Below are positions 34,120-41,738 of a stretch of DNA of 41,738 nt, in pieces. This stretch comes from Hydrogenophilales bacterium (GTDB lineage: Bacteria; Pseudomonadota; Gammaproteobacteria; Burkholderiales; Thiobacteraceae). Location: contig JACRIU010000109.1 in assembly GCA_016235775.1 (NCBI GenBank), positions 1 to 41,738 of the forward strand, given 5' to 3'. The notes under the pieces are model-generated. The model did not search any database. It had not been told where the DNA came from and saw only the letters and a program-made list of their open reading frames with translations. The position numbers and the translations under genes are program-made. Position 1 is the first letter of the stretch; each line of letters starts with the position of its first letter.

Positions 34120-35223
34120 ATGAGCGATACACCTGAGCAAAACCCAGCCGCCAAAAAACCCGCCGGCCGGCGCAAATTCGAACTGGACCCGCGCCTCGCG
34201 TCCTACAAAGGCGTGTGGGTGTTCGTCGAGCACGAGCGCGGCGTGGCGCATAGCGTTTCCTGGGAGTTGATGGGCGAAGGCCGCAAACTCGCCGACAAAC
34301 TCGGCGTGCCGCTCGCCGGCGTGCTCATGGGCGCGCCCGGCATCCCGACGCGGCGCTTCTGCCAAGAGGCGTTTCACTACGGCGCCGACTTGTGCTACCT
34401 GATCGAAGACCCGCTGCTGGCCAATTACCGCAACGAGCCGTTCACCAAGGGGCTGACCGATCTGGTGAATGCCTACCAGCCGGAAATTCTGCTGCTCGGC
34501 GCCACCACGCTGGGGCGCGATCTCGCCGGCAGCGTCGCCACGACTTTGCAAACCGGCCTCACCGCCGATTGCACCGAACTCAACATCGACATGGAAAACC
34601 GCAGCCTCGCCGCCACGCGTCCGACTTTCGGCGGCAGCCTGCTGTGCACTATCGTCACCTTGAACTACCGGCCGCAGATGGCCACGGTGCGCCCGCGCGT
34701 CATGCCCATGCCGGCACGCGACGACAGTCGTAACGGCGGCATCGTGGAGCACCCGCTCGGCCTGATCGAAACCGACATCATCACCAAGGTGCTCGAATTC
34801 ATCCCGGATAACTTACAGAACACGCCGCAACTGCCTTTCGCCGACATCATCGTGGCCGGCGGGCGCGGCATTAAACGGCCGGAGAATTTCCAGTTGGTTT
34901 GGGATCTGGCCAAGGTGCTCGGCGCGGAAGTCGGCGCCACGCGCCCGGTGGTGCAGGCAGGCTGGGTGGAAGCCGAACGCCAAGTCGGACAATCGGGCAA
35001 GACCGTGCGCCCCCGGCTCTACATCGCCGCCGGCATATCCGGCGCGATCCAACATCGGGTCGGCATGGAGGGCTCGGACGTGATTATCGCCATCAACAGC
35101 GACCCCAATGCGCCGATTTTCGATTTCGCCACTTACGGCATTGTCGGCAACGCGATGCAAATCCTACCGGCGCTCACCGATGCATTCCGCCAGCAGCTCG
35201 CGGTCTCAAAAGTAGCGGTGTAA
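34120..35223 (+). CDS. fixB: FixB, electron-transfer flavoprotein alpha-type subunit
   Basis: 367 residues. A charged N-terminal extension of about 28 residues comes before the conserved [16 protein letters not shown]-binding C-terminal domain: [58 protein letters not shown] and [19 protein letters not shown]. It partners FixA. An AT-rich 31-bp spacer separates the genes. Confidence 0.96.
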   Translation: MSDTPEQNPAAKKPAGRRKFELDPRLASYKGVWVFVEHERGVAHSVSWELMGEGRKLADKLGVPLAGVLMGAPGIPTRRFCQEAFHYGADLCYLIEDPLLANYRNEPFTKGLTDLVNAYQPEILLLGATTLGRDLAGSVATTLQTGLTADCTELNIDMENRSLAATRPTFGGSLLCTIVTLNYRPQMATVRPRVMPMPARDDSRNGGIVEHPLGLIETDIITKVLEFIPDNLQNTPQLPFADIIVAGGRGIKRPENFQLVWDLAKVLGAEVGATRPVVQAGWVEAERQVGQSGKTVRPRLYIAAGISGAIQHRVGMEGSDVIIAINSDPNAPIFDFATYGIVGNAMQILPALTDAFRQQLAVSKVAV

Positions 35224-35245
35224 CGGGTCATTCAGGAGAACCATC

Positions 35246-36544
35246 ATGAAAGAACAATTCGATGCCATCGTAGTCGGCGCCGGTCCTTCCGGCAACGCCG
35301 CCGCCTTTACGCTGGCCAAGGCGGGACTGAAAGTCTTGCAGATCGAGCGCGGCGAATATCCCGGCTCCAAGAACGTGCAAGGCGCCATTCTGTACTCCGA
35401 TGCGCTGGAGAAAATCATCCCGGATTTTCGCGATGATGCGCCGCTGGAGCGCCATCTGATCGAACAGCGCATGTGGGTGCTGGACGACGAATCCTATATC
35501 GGCACCACTTACCGCTCGGACGATTTCAACAAGCCGCCCTACAACCGCTACACCATCATCCGCGCGCAGTTCGACAAGTGGTTCGCCAAAAAAGTCGAGG
35601 AAGCGGGCGCCCTGCTCATCTGCGAAACCACTGTGACGGATTTGCTCATGGACGGCCAGCGCGTGATCGGCGTGCAAACCGACCGCGAGGGCGGCGCGGT
35701 GTACGCCGATGTGGTGATTCTGGCAGACGGCGTGAATTCGCTGCTGGCGAAGAAGGCCGAATTTCACCCGGAGCTCCAGCCGAAAGACGTGGCCTTGGCG
35801 GTCAAGGAAATTCACTTCCTGCCGCAGGAAACCATCGAGAGCCGCTTCAATATTTCCGGCGACGAGGGCGTGGTGATCGAAATGGTGGGCAAGATCACCC
35901 AAGGCATGGTGGGTACGGGCTTCCTCTACACCAACAAGGAATCGCTCACCATCGGCGTGGGTTGCATGCTGTCCGATTTCAAGCAGCAGAAAACCTCGCC
36001 CTACGCGCTCTTGGAACAGATGAAGGAACATCCCTCGATCAAGCCGCTGCTCGCCAATAGCGAGATGAAGGAATACACCGCGCACCTGATCCCGGAAGGC
36101 GGTTACAAAGCGATGCCGGAAATTTGCGGCGAAGGCTGGATGATCGTGGGCGACTCCGGCATGTTCGTCAACGCGGTGCATCGGGAAGGCTCGAATCTCG
36201 CCATGACCACCGGACGCATCGCGGCGGAAACGATTATCGAACTGAAAGCGCAGCACAAACCCATGACTGCCGCGAACCTGGCGCTGTACCGGGAGAGTCT
36301 CGACGAAACGTTTGTGATGAAAGACTTGAAGAAGTACAAAAACATGCCGGACATCCTGCATAAAAATCCTCACTTCTTTTCCGCCTATCCCGAGCTGCTC
36401 AACCGCGCGGCGCACACCATGCTCAAGGTGGACGGCGTGGACAAGAAGAGCAAGGAGCGCGAAATCCGCCAAAGTTTTGTGGGCAAACGCTCGCTGTTCG
36501 GCCTGTTGAGCGATGCATTCAAGATGTGGAGGGCATTCGAATGA
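35246..36544 (+). CDS. fixC: FixC, ETF:quinone oxidoreductase-like flavoprotein
   Basis: 432 residues. N-terminal FAD-binding Rossmann motif [21 protein letters not shown] (about 5-25), then [28 protein letters not shown] and the second FAD block [19 protein letters not shown] (about 296-314). It passes electrons from FixAB to the quinone pool, the exergonic branch of the bifurcation. Its stop overlaps the fixX start (ATGA). Confidence 0.96.
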   Translation: MKEQFDAIVVGAGPSGNAAAFTLAKAGLKVLQIERGEYPGSKNVQGAILYSDALEKIIPDFRDDAPLERHLIEQRMWVLDDESYIGTTYRSDDFNKPPYNRYTIIRAQFDKWFAKKVEEAGALLICETTVTDLLMDGQRVIGVQTDREGGAVYADVVILADGVNSLLAKKAEFHPELQPKDVALAVKEIHFLPQETIESRFNISGDEGVVIEMVGKITQGMVGTGFLYTNKESLTIGVGCMLSDFKQQKTSPYALLEQMKEHPSIKPLLANSEMKEYTAHLIPEGGYKAMPEICGEGWMIVGDSGMFVNAVHREGSNLAMTTGRIAAETIIELKAQHKPMTAANLALYRESLDETFVMKDLKKYKNMPDILHKNPHFFSAYPELLNRAAHTMLKVDGVDKKSKEREIRQSFVGKRSLFGLLSDAFKMWRAFE

Positions 36545-36834
36545 TTACCGTCAAAGTGGAAGAAAAGCTGTTCCAGAACCGCTACAAAGTGGACGCGGGC
36601 CGGTCTCACATCAACATCAAAAATCCGGATATCTGCCGGGTGGAATGCAAGACCCAGGAATGCGCCGTGTGCTGCCCCGCCGGCTGCTATACCGCGGAAG
36701 GCAACGGGCAAGTCGTACTGATCACTGATGGCTGCCTGGAATGCGGTACCTGCCGCATCATCTGCTCAGAATATCGCAACGTGGATTGGGAATATCCGCG
36801 TGGCGGCTACGGTATTTTGTTCAAGTTCGGCTGA
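36541..36834 (+). CDS. fixX: FixX, ferredoxin-like protein
   Basis: 97 residues from ATG 36541. Cysteine clusters [20 protein letters not shown] (about 38-57) and [11 protein letters not shown] (about 68-78) provide ligands for FeS cluster(s); IEKL-type start [15 protein letters not shown] is the family form. It binds FixC and relays electrons within FixABCX. Confidence 0.95.
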   Translation: MITVKVEEKLFQNRYKVDAGRSHINIKNPDICRVECKTQECAVCCPAGCYTAEGNGQVVLITDGCLECGTCRIICSEYRNVDWEYPRGGYGILFKFG

Positions 36835-36848
36835 GGTTTCGAGCGCAC

Positions 36849-36909
36849 TAGCGCCGGCACCTTTGCCGGCAACCCCTGCGCCGAATAGCCGGCAAGGATG
36901 CCGGCGCTA
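36849..36909. repeat. Large REP-like inverted repeat after fixX
   Basis: A 22-bp arm beginning TAGCGCCGGCA (36849-36870) pairs with an arm ending TGCCGGCGCTA (36888-36909) with only two mismatches and a 17-nt loop. It is related to the element at 15641 by its TAGCGC ends and GCCGGC cores. It lies in the 133 bp spacer between fixX and the [2Fe-2S] ferredoxin and could stabilise the upstream transcript. Confidence 0.75.
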
Positions 36910-36967
36910 CAGGCCGTGGCATCGCTTGGCTTTGGATCAAGTTCAACATTTTTTTGGGAGAAGTAAA

Positions 36968-37291
36968 TTGACTAAACCCGCTAAACACGTTTTCATCTGC
37001 GGCCAGAATCGCGGCCCCGGCCATCCACGCGGCTCGTGCTCGCAAAGCGGCGCCCCCGCCGTGTGGGAGGAGTTCGCTTTCGAATTCCAGCAGCGCAACC
37101 TGAACGGCCAATTCGCGCTCACCAACACCGGTTGCCTCGGCCCCTGCAACGGCCCGCACGTGCTGGTGTATCCGGAAGGCGTGATGTATGCCAAGGTTTC
37201 CAAGGGCGATGTAAAAACCATCATCGAGGAACATCTGCTGGGCGATACGCCGGTAGCACGCTTGCAACTGCCGGCGGAGATATGGGGTTAA
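36968..37291 (+). CDS. Thioredoxin-like [2Fe-2S] ferredoxin (Shethna FeSII type)
   Basis: 107 residues. The start is the TTG at 36968, chosen because GGGAG lies about 9 bp upstream and the family N-terminus (KHVFICGQNRGPGHPRGSC) begins just after; the frame is open farther upstream without a ribosome binding site. Four cysteines fit the thioredoxin-like [2Fe-2S] fold: CGQNRGPGHPRGSC and TGCLGPCNGPHVLVYPEG. Similar ferredoxins occur in nif clusters and in Azotobacter protect nitrogenase from oxygen by complex formation. Its 3' end overlaps the next small gene by 10 bp. Confidence 0.85.
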   Translation: MTKPAKHVFICGQNRGPGHPRGSCSQSGAPAVWEEFAFEFQQRNLNGQFALTNTGCLGPCNGPHVLVYPEGVMYAKVSKGDVKTIIEEHLLGDTPVARLQLPAEIWG

Positions 37292-37548
37292 GCGCTCTTC
37301 CGGAACCGGCGAGCGCCGCGTTCTGTTTCGCTGCGCCGCCCGAGATCGACGCGCAGTTGCGCGAAGCGGAACACGCCGCCTTGCCCGGCCTCAAAGCGGC
37401 CGCCCAACAGGGTGGTTTTTCCGGCGATTGGACACAGTTGGACACGACATCAGCAGCATGGTCGCGTGTCGACGGTACGCAACATTTCTATCTCTTCACG
37501 CTCAAGGCGCTCGCCTTCACCCGCCTGCGCCTCGATCGTTTCAAATAG
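37282..37548 (+). CDS. Small protein of unknown function in the nif/fix operon
   Basis: 88 residues, start ATG 37282 overlapping the ferredoxin 3' end, which implies translational coupling. Not recognised. The N-terminal half is Ala/Pro/Glu-rich and probably helical (PPEIDAQLREAEHAALPGLK), the C-terminal half is more beta-like with aromatic residues (GTQHFYLFTLKALAFTRLRL). No cysteine except one near the N-terminus, no membrane segment and no signal peptide. Its context suggests a helper of the ferredoxin or nitrogenase, but this cannot be inferred from its sequence. Confidence 0.6.
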   Translation: MGLSALPEPASAAFCFAAPPEIDAQLREAEHAALPGLKAAAQQGGFSGDWTQLDTTSAAWSRVDGTQHFYLFTLKALAFTRLRLDRFK

Positions 37549-37606
37549 ACTGAGTCACTACACTAGCCACACATTTTATTATTCTCCCGCAAAAGGAATT
37601 TTACGC

Positions 37607-37741
37607 ATGGCCATCATCACCGAATCAGCAATCGCCAAACCGGAATCGGAAGGGCGTCTGTTCAATCCCGTTTACAAGGACAAGCCCGCCAGTAAGGCCA
37701 TTAAGGTCATTGCCATGAAGGCGCTGAAGGATTCCATCTAA
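37607..37741 (+). CDS. 44-residue small protein at the end of the nif operon
   Basis: MAIITESAIAKPESEGRLFN is followed by PVYKDKPASKAIKVIAMKAL and a short end. AAAAGGAA lies 9 bp upstream of the ATG, and a terminator follows 20 bp after the stop, so a real short gene is likely. The C-terminal half is a basic amphipathic helix. Not recognised; no motif suggests a role. Confidence 0.55.
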   Translation: MAIITESAIAKPESEGRLFNPVYKDKPASKAIKVIAMKALKDSI

Positions 37742-37760
37742 CGATTTGGCTGATAAGAAA

Positions 37761-37787
37761 AGCCCCGTCAAATCGATCGGCGGGGCT
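37761..37787. terminator. Bidirectional terminator between convergent nif operons
   Basis: AGCCCCG (37761-37767) pairs with CGGGGCT (37781-37787), loop 13 nt. On the minus strand it is followed by tttt-cttatc, a fair U-tract; on the plus strand by atTcaaTTc. It lies between the plus-strand small gene and the minus-strand nifQ. Confidence 0.75.
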
Positions 37788-37810
37788 ATTCAATTCATTC
37801 TATTTCCACT

Positions 37811-38419
37811 TTAGATGATGTTGGACAACGCCGTCGCCACCGCCTCTTCCGGCCCAAAACAACTACGATAATCCGCACACACTTGGCAACTCGGCGCCTT
37901 GCACAAGGTCACTTCCGCCCGCTCGCACAATTGCTTGTAGAAAAATTTCTTCCACTTCATGTTACCGGTATTTTTATCGTACAGCGATTGAAAATTCTGT
38001 TTGAGCAGGCCGGATAGCGCCTGGCGGTCCACCAACCCCATATCCTGCCATAAATGGTTGCGTCCCATGCAACTGGCGGCGATGGCGTAGGGGAGCCATG
38101 TCGATTCTTCGCGTTCGCTGCTGCGATGCTCCAGCAACAAAGCCAGCAAGTCTTGCATTTCTTCATCGCGGAAGGACGGGCAAGGCGTGCTCTCGCCGGT
38201 CAATTCGGCGGCGGCGAACAGGTCCAGCCACGCGTTCGGGAAATAACGATCGAGCAGGCAACCGAACTGCTTCTCGCTCAAGCCGAAGAACAACGCCGGA
38301 AACACGCCGCTATCAAAGGCGGTGCACACCGCGCCGGCGAACGCCTGCGTCAGCACATCGCCGGGGTTGCGGGCATACGCCATCAGTTGCTCATGACTCA
38401 TATTGTTCAGTACCCGCAT
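37811..38419 (-). CDS. nifQ: NifQ, molybdenum-sulfur donor for FeMo-co
   Basis: 202 residues. The NifQ signature C-X4-C-X2-C-X5-C is present near the C-terminus as CKAPSCQVCADYRSC (about 173-187), the ligands of its MoFe3S4 cluster; GRNHLWQDMGL and the preceding helical region also fit. NifQ delivers Mo to the NifEN/NifH FeMo-co assembly. The ATG at 38419 follows GAGGTG; the next Met at 38401 is possible. It is the last gene of the nifEN-led minus operon. Confidence 0.94.
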   Translation of the reverse strand: MRVLNNMSHEQLMAYARNPGDVLTQAFAGAVCTAFDSGVFPALFFGLSEKQFGCLLDRYFPNAWLDLFAAAELTGESTPCPSFRDEEMQDLLALLLEHRSSEREESTWLPYAIAASCMGRNHLWQDMGLVDRQALSGLLKQNFQSLYDKNTGNMKWKKFFYKQLCERAEVTLCKAPSCQVCADYRSCFGPEEAVATALSNII

Positions 38420-38435
38420 CTTGGCGCACCTCGTG

Positions 38436-38747
38436 TCACTCGGCGGTCATGCCGTCGTGGGTATAGCATTTCTTCGGACAAATTTTGGCGCACGCTTCGC
38501 AACCCACGCAGTTGAGTTGGTTGGCGATGGTCATGACTTTTTTCTCGTACTCACCCTCGTCGTCATCGTCGCCCAGTTGCATGGGCACCATCTCGCCCTC
38601 CTCGGTGACGCCGGCCAACTGCAATACTTCCCGGCCGCATACCCGGAAGCAGCGGCCGCAGCCGATACATTTTTCCTGATTGATTTCCTGGACGAACTTG
38701 GGCACCCAGGTCCGTCCATCGGGCATCACGACCGGAACATAAGCCAT
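38436..38747 (-). CDS. fdxB: Nif-specific ferredoxin III (FdxB), 2x[4Fe-4S]
   Basis: 103 residues. Two [4Fe-4S] motifs: CIGCGRCFRVCG near residues 27-38 and CVGCEACAKICPKKC near 80-94, separated by an acidic insertion (GDDDDEGEYEKK) typical of ferredoxin III of nif clusters. The N-terminus AYVPVVMPDGRTWVPKFV is characteristic. It may supply electrons to nitrogenase or FeMo-co assembly. It lies 16 bp before nifQ. Confidence 0.94.
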   Translation of the reverse strand: MAYVPVVMPDGRTWVPKFVQEINQEKCIGCGRCFRVCGREVLQLAGVTEEGEMVPMQLGDDDDEGEYEKKVMTIANQLNCVGCEACAKICPKKCYTHDGMTAE

Positions 38748-38759
38748 CGTCGTCTCCCC

Positions 38760-38957
38760 TCAGCTTCCAGCCGCCGCCAGCTTCTTGCGCGCAGCATCCA
38801 GGTTCTGGAAGGCGACGACGGTTTGCTGCGCCACGTCCATGACTTTTTCCAGACCGGCGGGCAGTTCTTCCGACAGGTCGTGCAATGCCATGCGCGCCTC
38901 CATGGCGCGTGCATTGAATTTCTTCACCTCTGCTTTGAGGGTTTCCTTATCTTCCAT
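38760..38957 (-). CDS. Rop-like small nif protein (CCE_0567 family)
   Basis: 65 residues from the ATG at 38957, which has GGGAAG upstream; a longer frame to 39008 would overlap the preceding gene and is less likely. Family pattern: LKAEVKKFNARAMEARMALHDLSEELP, a helical hairpin with conserved His and Glu that may bind metal. Members are found next to fdxB and DUF269 in nif operons; their role is not established. Confidence 0.88.
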   Translation of the reverse strand: MEDKETLKAEVKKFNARAMEARMALHDLSEELPAGLEKVMDVAQQTVVAFQNLDAARKKLAAAGS

Positions 38958-39000
38958 ATTGCTCTTCCCTTCAGGCTGCATTGCCGCACGCCCGTGCGGC

Positions 39001-39474
39001 TCAACCATAATTCGCCACGTCCGGATATTGCTTGATCATTTCGACGCCCATCGCCACGAACTTCTCGCCCTCTTCCGCGAGCTTGGCCATATCCACAAAA
39101 CCGAAGCGGTGCACATCGCGCAGTTGCTTGTTGTAAACGATCAAGCGCCCGGCCGACAGAATCAGGCGGCCGAAGCCTTCGTGGTGCATTTTCATCATGG
39201 GCGTGACCATGTTCCCGGTCGCGCGCTCGATGGCGAGCCCCACCGCGTTGTAAAACAATTCCAAGCGCCACAGCGTCTCCGGATCGGGATCGCCGATGAT
39301 GGGCATCTCTTTGCGTTGCGCTTTGGTGATGATGTAGGGTTCGAGCAACACCTCATCGCTCTTGCCTTCCCACGCGCCGTGCATGTCCTGGGCGCGCCAC
39401 TGTTTGATCAGTTCCTTCACAAACAACGATTGCATCGGATCGTCGATTTGCGCTACTGCTTGTGCTTCACCCAT
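39001..39474 (-). CDS. NifX-associated protein (DUF269)
   Basis: 157 residues from the ATG at 39474, which overlaps the nifX stop by 8 bp. DUF269 blocks: [46 protein letters not shown], and [27 protein letters not shown]. The family is always near nifX and is thought to act in FeMo-co synthesis, without a fixed biochemical role. Confidence 0.93.
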   Translation of the reverse strand: MGEAQAVAQIDDPMQSLFVKELIKQWRAQDMHGAWEGKSDEVLLEPYIITKAQRKEMPIIGDPDPETLWRLELFYNAVGLAIERATGNMVTPMMKMHHEGFGRLILSAGRLIVYNKQLRDVHRFGFVDMAKLAEEGEKFVAMGVEMIKQYPDVANYG

Positions 39475-39877
39475 GTTCCACCTCATCTTCGAAATCGAAT
39501 TTTCTTTCCTGCCCCTTGTTCATCACCTTGCGCAACCAAGGGGGCGGCGTGCCCTGCAACACACCCTGCAATTTGTCCAGGATTTCGCCGATGTCTTCGG
39601 GTTGATTCACCTTGATCGGATGGATTTTATTGGCGACCACGCGCGCCGCGCCCGATCCGCCGATCGCCGCCACGTACAGAATGGCGCAGTCCTTGATGGC
39701 CTCGATCTTCGGCGCCAGCTTGTCTTCGTTGCCGTCCTCTTGCAGATCACCTTCGAACTGCACGGCCTCGACGAAGTGATGGCCCTGGGGCGAAACCTCA
39801 TATATGGCGATGTTTTTCGCCCACCCAAAATGGGCATCCACCCGTTTTAAATCCTGTGTTGCAAAAGCGATTTTCAT
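39467..39877 (-). CDS. nifX: NifX, FeMo-co precursor carrier
   Basis: 136 residues from the ATG at 39877, chosen for the strong CGGAGG ribosome binding site 5 bp upstream; an upstream open extension has no family similarity. NifX/NifB-C-terminal fold: [28 protein letters not shown], then [24 protein letters not shown]. NifX binds NifB-co or a FeMo-co precursor and passes it to NifEN. It lies about 60 bp after nifN. Confidence 0.94.
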   Translation of the reverse strand: MKIAFATQDLKRVDAHFGWAKNIAIYEVSPQGHHFVEAVQFEGDLQEDGNEDKLAPKIEAIKDCAILYVAAIGGSGAARVVANKIHPIKVNQPEDIGEILDKLQGVLQGTPPPWLRKVMNKGQERKFDFEDEVEHG

Positions 39878-39935
39878 AGAACCTCCGTTGGTGACCCCTT
39901 CCCTTCCGTTATCGGCGCGAGGGTTGGGCTTGCTG

Positions 39936-41294
39936 CTAATGAGCCGTAACCGGCGCACAAGCACTGCATTCTTCCTTGGACTGACCCCATGAGTCCGGCC
40001 CGGGCTCGTGGGCATCCGCCATAAACAGGTTGCCGATTTCAAAAATCAGATCGCGCGTGCCGCGATAGCCCGCCGCCAAGCGGTGCGCGGCGCCGAGCCG
40101 GTCAAACAGCGGCATCCCCATGCGTAGAAAAGGGATCGCCAGCCGTTCCGCCATTTGCCGCCCATGCGAATGGGTAATCAACAAATCGCAGCCCTGCGCG
40201 CGATTTTCCATATCTTCCAGATCGCCGATCAGCGCTTCCGCGGCGGGCATTTTTTCCAGCAGCGGCGAGTGCGTGGTGGTCACCGCGGCGCTAATTTCGC
40301 AGCCCATGTCCGCCAGCAAATTGCCGATGCCCCACAACAAATCCGGCTCGGCGCCGATGGCGATTTTTTTGCCGCTGAAGAAGAAATGACCATCCAGCAT
40401 CGCATCCACCAACTGGCTGCGCTGGCGGCGGTATTTGTTCGGCACCGGCTTGCCGGAGACTTCGGCCAGCAGCGCGATGAAGCGGTCGCTGGCTTCCAGG
40501 CCGGTGATCCGATCCAGCACCTCGAAGCGAGTGCCGCACTTGGCGTGCAGGGCTTCGGCTGCGGCGCGCATGTGTTCGCCGATGGCCAGGGTGAAGCCGG
40601 ATGCGCCCATGCGGCGGATATCGGCGAGCGTGGTGCCGCCCATGGTGGTGGGCGTGAATTCTTCGGGGATATGCCCGTCCAGCGAGCCGGACAAGTCGGG
40701 CAGGATGATGGGCTCCAGACCGAAGGCTTCGACCGTCTCGCGAATTTCCTCGATATCGCCGGGGGTCAAATGACTGCCGGCCAGAATGTTGACCTGTTTG
40801 GGCGTTGCATTTGCCGGCTCTATCAACACTTCCACCAAGCGCGTCACGGCGCGCGCCCAACCATCCTGGAACGCGTCTTTATAGTCCGGGGTGGAAACAT
40901 AAATGATGGCCAGATCGGCCAGCTCCGGATGCTTCTTGCGGATGAGCGTGATATAGCCGTCCACGTCGTCGCCCTTGGTTTCGGTCAGGCCGGTGGAAGC
41001 AATGCAAATGATTTGCGGCTTGGCCCGTGTCCAGATGTTCATGATGGCTTGCTCGATATTGTCCATGCCGCCGAGGATGGAGGTGGCCTCGTTCATGGCG
41101 GTGGTCTGCAGCGGAATGTTTTCGCGGAAATGGCGCACGAACAGCACCAGGCCGAAAGCCGTGCAGCCTTGCGAGCCGTGCAGCGCCGGCATGCATTGGT
41201 CGAGCCCGAGGAAGGCCAGCACCGCGCCGATGGGCTGGCTCATCTTGAGCGGGTTGACGGTGCAGGCTTTGCGCGAGGTGGTGACGGTTGCCAT
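39936..41294 (-). CDS. nifN: NifN, FeMo-co scaffold beta subunit
   Basis: 452 residues. N-terminal block CTVNPLKMSQPIGAVLAFLG and LHGSQGCTAFGLVLFVRHF have the cysteines for the NifEN FeS cluster; later blocks include STGLTETKGDDV, GGTTLADIRRMGASG and ITHSHGRQMAERLAIPFLRMGMPLFDRLGA. With NifE it forms the scaffold on which FeMo-co is finished before transfer to NifDK. The C-terminal end bears CSACAPVTAH, a Cys-X2-Cys tail. Confidence 0.95.
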   Translation of the reverse strand: MATVTTSRKACTVNPLKMSQPIGAVLAFLGLDQCMPALHGSQGCTAFGLVLFVRHFRENIPLQTTAMNEATSILGGMDNIEQAIMNIWTRAKPQIICIASTGLTETKGDDVDGYITLIRKKHPELADLAIIYVSTPDYKDAFQDGWARAVTRLVEVLIEPANATPKQVNILAGSHLTPGDIEEIRETVEAFGLEPIILPDLSGSLDGHIPEEFTPTTMGGTTLADIRRMGASGFTLAIGEHMRAAAEALHAKCGTRFEVLDRITGLEASDRFIALLAEVSGKPVPNKYRRQRSQLVDAMLDGHFFFSGKKIAIGAEPDLLWGIGNLLADMGCEISAAVTTTHSPLLEKMPAAEALIGDLEDMENRAQGCDLLITHSHGRQMAERLAIPFLRMGMPLFDRLGAAHRLAAGYRGTRDLIFEIGNLFMADAHEPGPDSWGQSKEECSACAPVTAH

Positions 41295-41315
41295 GAGTTA
41301 CCCCAGAACCTGTTT

Positions 41316-41390
41316 GCCACAGAGCACACAGAGATCACAGAGGCAAAAGCCGTGCTGGATTTTCTCTGTGCCCTCTGTGATCTCTGTGGC
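41316..41390. repeat. CACAGAG iterated palindrome in the nifE-nifN spacer
   Basis: Three CACAGAG units at 9-nt spacing (41318-41342) face three CTCTGTG units with the same spacing (41364-41388), around a 20-nt loop. This makes a long near-perfect hairpin in the 116 bp spacer between nifE and nifN, on their common transcript. Its composition matches a dispersed intergenic repeat type; it is not a CRISPR array, as there are no unique spacers. Confidence 0.75.
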
Positions 41391-41410
41391 CAATGCATTT
41401 TTCACTTGCC

Positions 41411-41738
41411 TTACTCCCACGGCGCCGGTTTGCGCACCTGTTCCCACATCGGGCTGTACAGCGCCTTGTCGATTTCCCGCACCAGCGCCACCATGCCGTC
41501 GTAACCGGCATAGGCGTGGTGCCGTTCCTGGTTGATGTCCAGCCAGGGCATCTTGGCCTTCAGCGCCACGAACTGCGAACGGCCGCCGGAGAGCATGATG
41601 TCGGCGCGCGCGTCCTTCAGCATCTTGTACATCTCGCGCGGCGTCATATCTTCGATCATATGCGCATCTTGACCCATCAGCTCCTTAATGCGCTCCTTGT
41701 CCTCCTTGGTGGACTTTTTCACCGAAGTGCCGACAAGC
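41411..41738 (-). CDS. nifE: NifE, FeMo-co scaffold alpha subunit (C-terminal part)
   Basis: The last about 108 residues of NifE; the gene continues beyond the right edge. The block DARADIMLSGGRSQFVALKAKMPWLDINQERHHAYAGYDGMVALVREID is the conserved NifD/NifE C-terminal region, and the end KPAPWE is as in NifE. It is the first gene in the window of the minus-strand operon nifE-nifN-nifX-DUF269-Rop-like-fdxB-nifQ. nifHDK would be expected upstream, outside the window. Confidence 0.93.
   Translation of the reverse strand, partial: LVGTSVKKSTKEDKERIKELMGQDAHMIEDMTPREMYKMLKDARADIMLSGGRSQFVALKAKMPWLDINQERHHAYAGYDGMVALVREIDKALYSPMWEQVRKPAPWE

Noticed and set aside
36915-36935. Possible -24/-12 element before the [2Fe-2S] ferredoxin (TGGCAT...GGCT)
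   Set aside because: The GG-GC distance is 9 and not 10 bp; sigma-54 spacing is strict.
37036-37548. 170-residue frame overlapping the [2Fe-2S] ferredoxin
   Set aside because: Its first half is out of frame with the conserved ferredoxin; only the part from 37282 is a plausible gene.
41316-41390. CRISPR-like array of CACAGAG repeats
   Set aside because: The unit is 7 nt with a 2-nt gap, arranged as a palindrome; no spacers and no cas genes.
40155-41504. 449-residue open frame on the plus strand opposite nifN
   Set aside because: It is antisense to the clearly conserved nifN, has a His/Gln/Arg-rich composition typical of mirrored GC-rich codons, and has no family similarity.

Overview
The window reads as the chromosome of a diazotrophic betaproteobacterium, probably a sulfur- or iron-oxidising member of the Nitrosomonadales. 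The grounds are NifA/sigma-54/IHF promoters, a Proteobacteria-type nif gene order (nifENX, DUF269, Rop-like, fdxB, nifQ), a DUF3579 gene (a mainly betaproteobacterial family), SulP transport and dense high-GC coding. This placement is inference from gene content; no rRNA or taxonomic marker is present.

Left block (1-9.8 kb, all minus strand): a defence/mobile island. In transcription order it holds a Type III restriction helicase-nuclease (res), dinD, a beta-class adenine methyltransferase (mod) with two intergenic-type repeats read through in frame, an OLD-like ATPase/TOPRIM nuclease, a decayed double RhuM remnant, and the N-terminal half of a DUF4143-type AAA ATPase cut by the window edge.

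Central block (9.9-23.0 kb): a membrane histidine kinase and a sigma-54-activating response regulator diverge from a small stress-type protein and a SulP transporter that carries a roughly 135-residue coiled-coil insertion. The divergent spacer contains a sigma-54 promoter and two upstream palindromes of the form TTGC-N5-GCAA, so the regulator probably drives the transporter. Next comes a six-gene hydrogenase-4-like operon (hyfB-C-E-F-G-I). Its catalytic subunit lacks all four Ni-binding cysteines while the small subunit keeps its FeS cysteines, so this is an energy-converting-hydrogenase-related (Ehr) complex and not a hydrogenase.

23.1-25.9 kb: a DUF3579 gene, a PduO-type cobalamin adenosyltransferase and a hipBA toxin-antitoxin pair with a recognisable promoter and operator.

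Right block (26-41.7 kb): nitrogen fixation. A full NifA UAS-IHF-sigma-54 promoter drives iscS-iscU-erpA-iscA-hscA; hscB is absent and fdx is a 5' stub fused to an alanine dehydrogenase remnant. A second such promoter drives nifV-cysE-nifW-fixABCX, followed by a Shethna-like [2Fe-2S] ferredoxin and two small unrecognised ORFs, up to a shared bidirectional terminator. From the other side, the minus-strand operon nifE(partial)-nifN-nifX-DUF269-Rop-like-fdxB-nifQ converges on it; nifHDK would be expected just beyond the right edge. Together these genes supply FeS clusters (Isc), homocitrate (NifV), Mo (NifQ), FeMo-co assembly (NifENX) and low-potential electrons (FixABCX, ferredoxins) for nitrogenase.
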